NCBI GenBank assembly: GCA_014871385.1
Contig: CM026422.1
Span: 21,318,177-21,382,176 of the forward strand
Direction of reading: 5' to 3'
From: Ceratodon purpureus
Lineage: Eukaryota > Streptophyta > Bryopsida > Pseudoditrichales > Ditrichaceae
DNA: 64,000 nucleotides
The notes under the pieces were generated by a model. That model saw only the letters and a program-made list of their open reading frames with translations. It was not told the origin of the DNA and made no database searches. The position numbers and the translations under genes are program-made. Below are positions 45,401 through 54,900 of the stretch, piece after piece. Position 1 is the first letter of the stretch. Each line of letters begins with the position of its first letter.

Positions 45401-46500
45401 TTATCCGTAAGCATGTGGGAATTGCCGGTAACGTGGGAGCTCGCTCCTGAGTCAAGGAACCAGGGCTCCTCATCGACCGTGAACGCCGACATGCAGGCAT
45501 TTAAGGCTGCTTGCGTGTCCTCGCAGTCGGAGTCGTCACTCGGTAAGGCATCAATCGAGACATAGGATGTAGAGTGACTTGAGGATGTCGAGTTGTTGGT
45601 TTTGAACTTCGAGAGTTGAATCTGTAGGTCGCGGATCTGCCGTTCGAGCTTAGTGGCCTCACAATCTGCTTCGGTATGTGTGGTGCTTCCACAGCGTTTG
45701 CAGGTACGGTGAGACTGAAAGCTGCGGCCACGCCCTTGTCCTCTTCGACCAGAACGTCCGCCGCGGGAGGAAGGGTGTCGATACTGCCCGTCGGAGTGCT
45801 GCGTGTACAGTACGTCGTTGGACTCTCTTCTCTCAACGATGCGGCTGCTTTCTTCGTGGAGCAGTGACCCCTGAAGTTCGGCGAAGGTGGGGCTGCGTTC
45901 TCGACCCTGCTGGATAGCCTTGAACGTGCTCCAACTCCTCGGTAAGCTGGATAAGACTTGGTCTACCAAGTCTTCGTCTGGGATAGATACCCCCAGACTT
46001 GCTAGCTGTGTGACTATAGCATTTACATCTTGTAAATGCGAGTCTAAGGTTTTCCCTTCTAGCATGCGTAATGAATACAGTCGCTCTTTCAATGCTAAAC
46101 GACGTGATGGTGACTGGACATCATACATAGTGCGTAGCTTGTTCCAGATCTCTAACGGGTCTGTTAAATGCAAAATGTGGAGAATGATATGATCCTTAAC
46201 TGTGGAGATGATAATTCTGCAGGCCTTGATCTTGCGTTCTGCTTCATCGGAAGGAGGAGATGCAGGTGTGTTGGCGGCTGGTGCAGCTGGTGTGGATGAA
46301 GTCACTCCAGTGTTGGAGGTGTCGGTTGCTGCAGAATTCGCGCTAGAGCTGCTTGCTGAATGGGCGCTCACAGGTACCTCGATATAGCGCCATAAACTTT
46401 CCTGCATCAATATCATCTTAGTACGGTAGCTCCATAGTAGGTAGTTACCCTGTCCCTCTAGCTTCGTAGAGTTTGACATATCTCTGAGAGAAGAATCCAT
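42442..46500 (-). CDS. Copia gag-pol polyprotein, main frame
   Basis: About 1352 residues from ATG 46500 (the frame begins 15 codons earlier at a TTG; the numbers below count from there). Gag with a CCHC knuckle (C282, C285, H290, C295) after an RG-rich stretch. Aspartic protease DSGA at 365-368. Integrase zinc finger (HQRLAHV..., CTSC) and DDE triad D568, D630, E666 with SPQQNGAAER. Reverse transcriptase from about 940 with the LYVDD active site. Start of RNase H (FTDADWGS, SSTESEYRAL). The frame ends early: 58 bp at 42438-42495 lie between the usual VQI and HCDN positions and shift the reading frame, so the rest of RNase H is in another frame. Full catalytic sets for protease, integrase and reverse transcriptase are intact. 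Confidence 0.95.
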   Translation of the reverse strand: MDSSLRDMSNSTKLEGQGNYLLWSYRTKMILMQESLWRYIEVPVSAHSASSSSANSAATDTSNTGVTSSTPAAPAANTPASPPSDEAERKIKACRIIISTVKDHIILHILHLTDPLEIWNKLRTMYDVQSPSRRLALKERLYSLRMLEGKTLDSHLQDVNAIVTQLASLGVSIPDEDLVDQVLSSLPRSWSTFKAIQQGRERSPTFAELQGSLLHEESSRIVERRESNDVLYTQHSDGQYRHPSSRGGRSGRRGQGRGRSFQSHRTCKRCGSTTHTEADCEATKLERQIRDLQIQLSKFKTNNSTSSSHSTSYVSIDALPSDDSDCEDTQAALNACMSAFTVDEEPWFLDSGASSHVTGNSHMLTDKSHSSITSIRTAAGQVLPVSHKGNIDFSTHEVKIVKDVLYVPGVKTNLLSVGRFADLGHTIVFNSNQCLIYDTKNPNRVFLEAYRDSRTKLYRLSAKPVLPQPTMLTVSIQPKVSVETIDLWHQRLAHVNRQSLYHLSNQGLVNGIPRLPYLKRPCTSCIFGKSHRQPFPKSRTSFSAAQLQLVHSDLCGPLSTPTLKNCRYILTFIDDFSRKSWIYFLQAKSQTLSYFIHFKNLVETPTRKIQSLRSDRGGEYISSDFEQFCSSHGIHHQFTAGYSPQQNGAAERRNRYLLEGIRSVASGTRIPRFLWDEVARAVNHIQNRLPCRALNRKTPEETFTGQKPDISHFRVIGCLAFCHNPKEKRNKLDSKAVATLLVGYDESAKAYRCYDPLSRKVLLSRDVTFEESLFVLDPPPTKPTSLLESIDLSPLQLQTQPTLPTTDTDTDNTQPDFPVANYPAVSPPSSPALPLSSAPEPSHPPQLETLTPSPPGLRRSSRSRATSIKLRDYFVYLSQDSPDCYPVLNSPHPATKTEQDDDLEPTFQQAIQDPNWTAAMEQEMQSIHKNKTWTLETLPVGIKPITSKWVYKTKPGPPGFPPIRKARLVARGFQQKPGLDYQETFAPVIKWVTIRATVALAAANQWDVHHMDVRTAFLHGVLKEDVYMSQPPGFVTPGHEHKVCHLLKSLYGLKQSPCAWYEKIDSSLRKVNLIRSSYDPNLYYLHQDDQILLVMLYVDDLFITGSSLTLINWIKSYLTATFDMTDLGKIQKYLGVIFEYLPDGILLHQTQYTLSILRDFLPADSKPSKVPLPAGQILSSETGTPAVDSTYYSQLVGKLIFLTITRPDISYAVNRIASFMAKPQQQHLDSAIHVLQYLKTTSDHGILYHKAKPLSISGFTDADWGSCTDTRRSVGAYLFQIAGSPVSWQSKRQLTVSRSSTESEYRALSDGVQEGVWISRLLTELRVLPHPSVQIRHKTSQIKSDLEPAGRS

Positions 46501-46552
46501 TCTCGAGAGTTTGGAAGAGAGTCTAACTTTCGAATCTGTTTTCAACAGGTTC

Positions 46553-46564
46553 GCTCTGATACCA
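46553..46564 (-). promoter_or_regulatory. Primer-binding site for tRNA-Met(i)
   Basis: TGGTATCAGAGC directly abuts the 5' LTR on the minus strand. This is the standard plant copia sequence complementary to the 3' end of initiator methionine tRNA. Confidence 0.95.
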
Positions 46565-46705
46565 TGTTGTCACAGAGAAAGTGGCTCTGAAGAGAGCTTG
46601 AGATTAAGAAGCAAGAGGTTATATACATGGTGTAGCCGGCGACTACATTAGGGTTAGAATAGGTTTACTAAATAAAGCTGACCTAATTATCCTAATACTT
46701 TAACA
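46565..46705 (-). repeat. Copia 5' LTR
   Basis: 141 bp, identical to the other LTR; the element's promoter and transcription start should lie here, since the element reads leftward. Very short for a plant LTR. Confidence 0.95.
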
Positions 46706-47341
46706 CTCTTACCAATGTGCCATTTCCTTCACAGCCAATTATACAAGTTCTATGTGTTTGCTTCATATTAAAATCCCTTGGGTTTCTTCACGCACTGCCT
46801 GTTTTGTTCAAGCATAAATCTTCAAAAATATTACTTTAAAATTAAGTACTTGCAGATAGTGCTTTTCCCATTTCGATGAAATTACTTGCAGTTTAGGTTT
46901 TCAGATTGGGTGAGGGCCGCGCGAACGCGAGCCCCCGCTGTATACCTCCCGTAGGAAGATACTAGAGTCACCTGGCCCGAAGTGCAATGAGGCAGGCTCC
47001 GCTAGGCCATCCACCTTCCAGATCATGGATCGACCCCATCCAGGTAAGTGACTTCAGCATCATCGGATGGGCTACTTGAATGGCAAAATGCATTACTTCG
47101 TCACCAAATGTTACGGGACCACATGACCTTGCAACGTCTGCTTTCAACTGAATCTATAGTAACTCTTGAATGATTGATAATCAGATAACCGCCTGCCATT
47201 TTCCCCAACTCCTATCTCCCTTGCCAAGATTATGTCAAACCTGGAAGCAGCATCCATGACTTGGGAAACATTTCCAAGTATTTCTATACGTCAGTGGAGG
47301 ACTCTGTACTTCTCCATGCTGCCCAGGATGCTGCGACGCAG
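46706..47341. other. Intergenic DNA right of the copia element
   Basis: No gene. The stretch 46910-47050 is GC-rich compared with its surroundings and contains a donor-like CCAGGTAAGT at 47039-47048. Unassigned. Confidence 0.45.
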
Positions 47342-47620
47342 CCCCTGCCGCCTGGCAAACCTAGGATTGCTTTTCTGTTCATTCTGAGGCAGAAGATTCC
47401 ATTTGAGCAGTTGTAGGAGCGTTTCTTTGCAAATGCGGATGAGGAGACTTCCTCGATATATACTCATCAGAGCTTGGGGTTTGAGGAGTTTCCCATGTCG
47501 TTTGTGTTTCATAACACATCCATTCCCTCAAAAGAAGTGGAGCACTTCACCTTCAGTTTGGTTGATGTTGTGCGAAGATTGTTGGTGTTCGCTCTTTTGG
47601 ACAATGCAAGAGCCAATATA
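47342..47620 (+). pseudogene. GT14 (core-2/I-branching type) glycosyltransferase pseudogene fragment
   Basis: The translation shows the opening of the plant GT14 / BC10-like family: KPRIAFLFILRQKIPFEQL, a stop (TAG 47414-47416) where the family has Trp, then ERFF, SIYTHQSLGFEEFP, VFHNTSIPSKEVE and LVDVVRRLLVFALLD. Members are Golgi type II membrane proteins with roles in wall or arabinogalactan biosynthesis. Only about 90 residues of the catalytic region remain, with no upstream membrane anchor and no downstream exons recognised. Confidence 0.75.
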
Positions 47621-47689
47621 TGTGGTTTGTGTTATTATCTGATGCGTGTATTCCGGTTCGAAGCTTTCCTTATATTTACGATTATAACA

Positions 47690-47874
47690 TGAACTCCACT
47701 ACCAGCTTTGTAGAAGCATTCTCCGTAATGGGGAAACTGTAAGCTCCCGCAAACCCCTTCTGCTTCAAGATTAGTTTTAATCCCCTGAACCAATTTCTGC
47801 GTTAGGGAATATCATTTTGTGACAGGATAATGGTTACGGCAAATCATGTTGGTTATTTTTCACTGCTTACAATG
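47690..47874 (+). repeat. Dispersed repeat (related to 12032-12225)
   Basis: Second copy of the about 190 bp sequence described at 12032. It starts just after the end of GT14-like homology. Confidence 0.8.
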
Positions 47875-49070
47875 AAATATAAAAATATGCTGCTGATTCT
47901 CAGCCAGCAGCAACTCTTGATGCAGCTTCAGGAGATGGGAGATTGGACCACAGCCCTGCTCAATGCACCACAGCCCTGCTCGGAAGTCGCCATGCAGGAA
48001 TGGTGGTGGGCGATGTCACATTCTACCGGAAGTTCATATCAGATTGTGTCCGTCGCGCTGAATTGTATAGACGAGCTCTACGAATGTGAACTCCGACTAT
48101 TAGAGCATCTTCTCGTTATCGTTGAAGGGAATAAGTATTTGAACTCTGCACGTAATTGAACTTTCATCACGAAGGTGCCCTCTAATCAGGTATCTCATTA
48201 CTTTATCAGCGAATGCGAGTCTGTGTCTGGCTCCATATTCCTTCGCTCATAAATATAACCAAGCATGCAGCACGATTTCGGAGGGTTTCCAGGTAGTTAA
48301 CCTCACGTCAAGAGGAATTCGGTAGTCGCTTCGAAGAACTTAAACCTTGGCCTGTACACGTGTGTATAATTGCTCACTGACTTCACTAACATGACCATTT
48401 TGGTGCTTAAGTAATGGTGGATATATCTAGCAATATTTGATTGAGATTTTTGTCTCTAGACTTTCACCACTTCCTCTAAAGTTCCATAGAGTCCTCAATT
48501 CTACAAGCTTGAATAGTCAAATTTCAAATGAAATTGACCAAGAATCTCTGAAGCGTGTTGCATGCTGTACTTCCTCAACATTGTCCATAAGCGATGATCT
48601 TACTTTGTGCATCGGAAGAAAATCTCTTTGCACTGTAAGTTACTATTACAAGTATACTTTACTGCCGTCGAATGAAAAAATAAAATGTCATCTTGTTGAA
48701 AAACAAAAATAACCGCAATTTTGCAAAACAGGTATACTGCATTATAAGACTGCACAATTACTTAATCAACATATAAGGAACATCGCGTGGTTTACATTCA
48801 TACACTAGATAGAAATGGTATTTAACAACCCTTGAAAGTAAAAGCTGTTCACAGTTCCGAATATGCATGATTTACAAATCACAAAATCTTAACTAGCTCG
48901 TACAATATGTCTTGGAAGGGAAGCTAAATCAGAAGCTCAGAACGATAAGCATGCTTCACTGAGCAGCATACCTACAAAATATTTCATTCCAAGGAGATTA
49001 GTATGAAAAACCTAACTAGAATTCATATATTCCTCCGGTTGTTTCCTGCCATAGAACTCTGGTTGTAATA
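47875..49070. other. Intergenic DNA
   Basis: No supported gene; the right end should include the 3' untranslated region of the BTB gene. Confidence 0.5.
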
Positions 49071-49784
49071 TCAAATGAAAATGGTCGCTTCCGTTCGACG
49101 TCTTTTTAAGGCTGCCATAAAGTTTTTCAATGCCCATGCACATGAAGCTTCAGAGCTTGCATCCCTAACCACATGGCATACCCATCCAGGATCCTGCTTC
49201 ATTGTTTCCAAAAAATTGTTGGACATGATAACTTCGTCATAATGTTCAAGGATGTACTTGTAGCAAGTGACAGAGCCAATGGCCGATCCTTTTGTGAATG
49301 ATTGATAGTAGATCCAACAATTGTCGCGGTTAAGGTTTCTCTCCAAAGCACAAATATAGAGAGATCCAAGTGTGCTTTCCACTTGATACTTCTTCATTGC
49401 ATTGTGAAACTCCGGAAAGTACTTATCAACTGCATCGTTCAGCGCCTCTATGCCGGCGTCATTGACATCTTTCGTGGTGTAGAGGAGAATCAGAAACAAC
49501 TTCAACCCATCAATGGTCATGTCTGAGATCTTCACAGTCGTAGTGAGTTTCTCCTTCATGTCGTGACGAAACATAGCAGCAAAAACAGGAGATACATTGG
49601 CCAACACGTCTCGGTGAGCTTTCACAGAGCCGCCTGCAGCTACTTCAAATGTGATGTCTGCATGCGTAGCTTCTTCCAACATCTTCACTGCATACACTGG
49701 ACAATTCCATTGAACCTTTGTTTTCGAGTATTTTAACAGTAAAATCTTTGTGAGGTCAATATTTGCACAAATCGGAAGCGCCAT
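49071..49784 (-). CDS. BTB/POZ domain protein
   Basis: 237-residue ORF from ATG. Residues about 38-135 form a BTB/POZ domain: HADITFEV, VKAHRDVLANVSPVFAAMFRHDMKE and the C-terminal helices around LKLFLILLYTT. The remainder (VESTLGSLYICALERN, SVTCYKYILEHYDEV) resembles the BACK-like helical tail of small plant BTB proteins. Such proteins commonly serve as substrate adaptors of cullin-3 ubiquitin ligases. There is no MATH or kelch region. The N-terminal 30 residues look incomplete, so further 5' exons are possible, because family members often carry extra sequence before the BTB domain. Confidence 0.8.
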   Translation of the reverse strand: MALPICANIDLTKILLLKYSKTKVQWNCPVYAVKMLEEATHADITFEVAAGGSVKAHRDVLANVSPVFAAMFRHDMKEKLTTTVKISDMTIDGLKLFLILLYTTKDVNDAGIEALNDAVDKYFPEFHNAMKKYQVESTLGSLYICALERNLNRDNCWIYYQSFTKGSAIGSVTCYKYILEHYDEVIMSNNFLETMKQDPGWVCHVVRDASSEASCAWALKNFMAALKRRRTEATIFI

Positions 49785-50042
49785 TTCGTGTCTCGATCAA
49801 CTTCAGGTTTGGTGAGACCGTCGACTGCATCACATTACACATGTGTACATATTAGTTAATTCCATGGCCTCTAGATCTAGCATACAATTGTGTAAGAACA
49901 GACGATACCATATAGTAATGAAACACACCATACCATATAGTGATGGGAATTCTCAATTTCGTACAACAATATTTGATTGAAAAATTCACCATAACTAATG
50001 CCATTTTGTGTTCAGTAGTACCTGTTTCTGTTCGAGAAAAGA
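49785..50042. other. Spacer upstream of BTB gene
   Basis: Between divergent genes; probably contains the BTB promoter. Imperfect direct repeat of ACCATATAGTAATG near 49908 and 49932. Confidence 0.4.
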
Positions 50043-50459
50043 ATGCCTCCGAAAGAATGCTTCCGAAAGCGCCTCCAAAAGAACGCCACCGGGTGCTTAC
50101 ATCGCAACCAGAAGAAAAAACGTCTCCAGGACACTGCCAATATGTCCCAGGCCGCACACTCGACAGCTCTGGAGACTCGTGAAGGTTGTGACCCCGGCAG
50201 CTCTGGGAAACGAAAGACGTTTAAAACTAGAAACAATGCAAACTACTTTGAAAGTCCTGTCTGCTCCATCCTTCTGGAATCTGCACCGGCTCAACTGGTG
50301 AGTGCAACGTATTAACTTGCTTGATTTCTACAACTTCTTTCGCGCCAGACTGGTAGAACTTCTGAATCCGCTCCACACAGAGCAAGCACGCAGCGTAGCA
50401 TACAGAACAGCGGGAGGAAGAACAATGTCTTCGCATGTGCAGCGTTACGGAGTACGTAG
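50043..50459 (+). CDS. Small basic protein of unknown function (two exons)
   Basis: Exon 50043-50297 (ATG to donor CTG/GTGAGT) and exon 50349-50459 (acceptor CGCCAG, stop TAG) join in phase 0 to give 121 residues. The first part is strongly basic (ECFRKRLQKNATG, RNQKKKRL), followed by a KRKTFKTRNNANYFES stretch and a Ser/Thr/Arg-rich end. No known domain. The intron is only 51 bp, short for a plant, which lowers confidence. Support is limited to splice signals and phase. Confidence 0.35.
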
Positions 50460-51282
50460 TAAGCTGAGTCTCACAGTGGAATCATGCCATTTGGTACAAA
50501 CTTGTGTGCTTGAAGATGTAAAGTTACATGGATTTGATAGGTTGAGGTTGCTTAGATGGAGTGATGCTGACAAACAATGAAAGTGGTGGTTATTAGTTCA
50601 TGCTTGATCATACTTTGTTCTGCCTCATCACATCCATTCTATCCAGCTAGTACACTCTATGCATTTTTCACAAAATTGATTAATAAAAGGATTCAAGTCA
50701 CTGTCCCATTATGTCAATCATGATAATAAGGTATACATGCTTTCTACTCAGACACGAAGTGTAATAAAAGTGAATTAAATGTCATGCATGAGTAGATGGA
50801 ATGTATAATACTGGTTATTATACATGTTAACAGTTACAGGAATACCGAATATTATACATGTTAACAGTTACAGGGATACCGAATATTATACTTGTTTCGT
50901 CCTCCTACTAGTATCCGTGTTGTTATACATGTTATGGGTTTTGTCATCTCTTTATATAATAGAATGTTTTTGATACTGCAATCCTACCTACCACTTGCAT
51001 GGGTATCAACCGTTCAAATACGTATTAGCCAATGAGAGAGCTGGAAGAGTGAATAATGTTATAAAATGTAATTTTTGTAATTTTCTAATAAGTTTTTCAT
51101 TGTAAAATTTATGTAATTATGAAAATATGTATTGATATTGTGTACCTATAAGTGAAGTTTATGGACCTACTCCAATTTTACAGCACTCACCCATGAAGGT
51201 AAAAATTTGCCGATGAAGTGGTATAATGTATTTATCAATTCACAATCAATAGTTAATTTATCATTTAATTAATACATATCAA
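50460..51282. other. AT-rich intergenic DNA
   Basis: No gene. A 33 bp phrase containing TTATACATGTTAACAGTTACAGG is repeated in tandem at about 50817-50875. Confidence 0.55.
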
Positions 51283-51468
51283 ATGGCCTCATTGATAAAT
51301 ACCACCTTCCGGGCCTCATTAGACTGTGTCCAACAACCAACTTCCGGGTCTCATTACTGTGTCCAACAATTTGCAGCCAGAGTGAACACTGTAATGGAGA
51401 AAAAGATTTTCGTTGTAGTGGAGAAAGACAAAACGTTTAGTCGGTATTTTAACTGGGCTTTCGACTGA
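51283..51468 (+). pseudogene. C-terminal fragment of the unknown ORF
   Basis: Encodes RASLDCVQQ ... KTFSRYFNWAFD, corresponding to the last third of the ORFs ending at 2259 and 9280, with a short internal duplication of the CVQQ region. Upstream homology is lost at once, so this is a remnant. It shows that the unknown ORF originally sat just beyond the 3' end of the beta-galactosidase gene. Confidence 0.75.
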
Positions 51469-51840
51469 TAGGGGTGGTGTACAACAGAATTCATATTTAA
51501 TAATTCTTTTGGTGTTTTTGGCATATCCTTACCTTGATTCTAATTAAAAAATTGAAGTACTTCTTGGGACAATGGGTAACCTGTGAAGTGCAACAAAACT
51601 ACGCTCTAAATGATGTGTTTCTACATGTGTTTGAAGGACTTGATCGATGTGAAATTGAGAAGATCAGAAGCTAAAAAAAGGTTGGCATTATAGCATACAA
51701 AATTTCAGAGGACGTATGTGAATGAAATACCTAGTTTATTACCTGGTTATTATCTGATGGAATTCTTTGATCTTCACAAGTTTAACACTTATTTGCAAAA
51801 GTTTAGGAGAGTTTTCCACAAGTAAACTCGGCTCTGTCCG
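51283..51840. repeat. Third copy of the repeat family, left part
   Basis: Matches repeat copies 1 (about 2118-2627) and 2 (about 9142-9937) up to the phrase GGCTCTGTCCG, where the two duplicated copies jump to sequence matching 54021. The right part resumes at 54021 and runs to about 55790 inside the beta-galactosidase gene. Confidence 0.85.
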
Positions 51841-51957
51841 TAAATTCTACGGTATGCACAGGATTAGAGCTCTCAAGCTCCAAAATAATCTGGCACCATA
51901 CACACAAACAACCAGGAAACAAATTAGTTGATATTTACATCAACGATGGCTTTCTTC

Positions 51958-54900
51958 TCAAGACAAGAATGATTGATAGATGGATTGATGCATGGATGAG
52001 ATGATGCGCACCAACTTGTTTTCCCCAGGCTGAAGAAGCGGCCCAGGAATATATAGAGTACACTGGGGGCCCATACTCTGTGGTTATGATAACATCCACC
52101 ATGGAAATTTTAGAATTACGATGGTTTACAAATACTCATGAGACTAATCAATCCACTTTCACGTTTATTACTACGTTAGTCTGTCCACTGAGGGCGTAGA
52201 GAAGCTGAGACAGGAATGTTACTTACAGGCCAAAATCTTCCAAGATTGAATCCATTGACGAAGGCCACTCCCTTGTTCCAACCTCTGAAAGACATGAATG
52301 TATCACTGGGCTGTGCAACTTCTAGGATTCCTTCGTATAACATAGGACCATTCACAAGATCCACTGCCATAACCACATCACAACAGCTTAGATTACAAAG
52401 GAGAATGAAGAGTCAATTTCTAATTTACCGAGGATAATCCACCAAATTGTTTTCAAAATCTCCTATTCTAGATCTTGTACACAGATGAGGAAACGAGGTA
52501 CTAATTAGGTGTACTTACAAAGTGGACGTATGGGTTGAGAAGTTCGCTTAATAGAGGATGTAGTTTTCTCCAATTTGTAGCTTAAAGAACTGAGCTTATT
52601 GGAGGAAGTGAGCTCAAATCCTTCAACACTTTCGAGCCCAATTGTACGAACATCCCAACCAAGAATGGGACCTTTGTCCAGCAACACAGCCTCTGTAATA
52701 CCCTGTTTTAAATCCAACACAGGAAGGCATATTTTGTGTCGGCATTAGACAGGGTCATTAAACTTTCAAAACTTAGTCCACGGAATATAAGGTAGAGCAT
52801 TTGAAAACAAATGCATCAGCAAATACCGAGAAGAATTTGTGGCAGTTTTAATCTATAAGAAAACTAGCAAAGCACCTTCTTTTCACCCATAAATACTCCA
52901 TAATTTACACGCCCCATGTTCTCGACCTGCCAAATCACACAAAGGGATCCACACAAGCAGGAGAATTAAACACTTAACCAACTTACAAAATCCCAATGAT
53001 GACTTTCGCAATGCTGTGGACTCTTCATTATCACCCTGTAACTCAATAACTCAAACAATTTAACATAAGCAACGTGCACGCTTTCGACTAATCTTCATCG
53101 ACCAAGAAACAAAGTTGAGTCGAAGCTTGCCATACCAGGATGTCAAGTTGCAATCCGGAAACAGCAGCTGCAGCAGGTAATGTTAATGAGTTGCTAGACC
53201 ATCGTTCCAGTGTGCCCAGAAAAATCCGATTTCTAGTAGTGTTTCCAACAAATACCTGCGCTCTGTCATATACCTGCCCCAACAATACGAAATTGATTTT
53301 TCAACACACCGTACATCTATATGATCAAAACGTGTAAGACAAGATCAAACATGCACAAGAATTGTGATATTAGTTTTTTCTTAAAATACCTCCACCACAG
53401 AAAGTATGCTTCCTGGTCGAACACTAGCCGGGAGATTAGATCTGTACAAGATAAACCCAGAGCCCTGTTGGATGTTCAACAAGTAGAGATTTAGTGATGC
53501 CACAGAGGTTTTTTGCCATAAAACTGGGACTTTAAGAAAAAAAGAACGAATGCTTACAACATGAAACTTTATCTTTATCAAGGCCAAGACGTGCCAAAAC
53601 AAAAGCTCAAGACAAAGAATATGTACTTGTTTGAGCTGTTCCATTGGGACGGGCCACTCCAGCTTCATATCGACAGGAGTACTGATGAAATCCAGTAAAT
53701 CGAAAACAGACCCCATTGCTCTCACTGTCACTTCCCCATAAGCGATTCGCAGAGGAAGAGAAGGAGGTTCAGACAGTTCTCCGTCAACATACTTGCTTAT
53801 CACTTTCCTTATTTCTGCATTCCACGTCACCCAGTAGATTAACTCTTGACATTGGAGTAGAAACGACAATAGGAACTTTAAGATGAGCAATGTTATATTC
53901 TCATCTAACCTGTACCTTTATTCTTCCGACCACTACCATTTATAAGTAGAAAATAACATGCAGACGATTTGAACATGAACCCAAACAACCCAATCAACAA
54001 AAAACAAGTAAACAAAGGTGCCGAACACTGCATTACAGTACCTCACAAACTACAAGATGAGTTCCTTACCTTGATACTTGGCATTGTCCACATCTCCACC
54101 CTCTCCAATCGGAGCATCCTGAGGTAGTCATCAAAGCTCACATGAGTCGGCGCTCTAAGAAATTGCTCTTTTCAGTAGAAGCATTACAACTAAGAAATTG
54201 CCTTTGTAATGATCCTGAGGTAGCTTCACAGGTGCTTACATAATCATACGAAGTGATGTCCGGTTGGAAGTCGGAAGCTCCGGCCCCTGTATTGGCCCCA
54301 CTGTTAAATCCGAAATTTGTACCTCCATGGACCATCTGTAACCAGAGCACACAAAAGAGGGTAAATCAAAAAAAATAGTAATATGAACATGAACAGAGGC
54401 TTGAAGAAGACCAACATGGATTGATTTTTGGTGAATATAAAACGATCATAACGAATTAAGCGCATGCGAAAATCTCTCATGCGCGTTAAGAGTGACAAAC
54501 GGAAGCACACAACCTGATTGACTCACATAAAGCACAACTGAAGCATTGAGTCGTAATATATCATCAAGGGCCTCTGCAGTGCTTTTTGCATCTGTTTGGG
54601 CTAGTTTCTCTCCCCAATGAGTTAGCCAGCCCGTGTAGAACTCCCTGTAAGTCACAAGCAATCCATGCTAAAGACATCTACCCAAGTTTAACAGACGAGG
54701 TCCACACAGAAATGTACGATGCCGTATGCAATTCTACTTGACCTGTTCGGGAAATCACTAAACACCAAAGCATTTTTTTGGCTACAATTCAAAAGTCTTG
54801 ACTTATCAAAAGAATAAAATTTGCGAAATACACTTCCATCACATTCTTAGCAAAAGCTTAACGGAGTCACTGACATCACTTACGCAGTAAGTGGTGGTGA

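Larger units (their letters stand above)
41423..46705 (-). mobile_element. Full-length Ty1/copia LTR retrotransposon
   Basis: 5283 bp bounded by 141 bp LTRs that I found identical base for base, each starting TGTT and ending AACA on the two strands. CTCTT lies immediately outside both ends (41418-41422 and 46706-46710), a 5 bp target duplication. In element orientation, a TGGTATCAGAGC primer-binding site for initiator tRNA-Met follows the 5' LTR and a purine-rich tract (GAGAGGGGG) precedes the 3' LTR. The gag-pol order PR-INT-RT-RH is that of copia. Identical LTRs and a perfect target duplication indicate a recent insertion. A 58 bp extra segment disrupts the RNase H region, and an antisense gene sits before the 3' LTR. 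Confidence 0.97.

Noticed and set aside
46905..47050. GC-rich patch as a tRNA or rRNA fragment
   Set aside because: No cloverleaf, no A/B box pair and no rRNA core sequence recognised.
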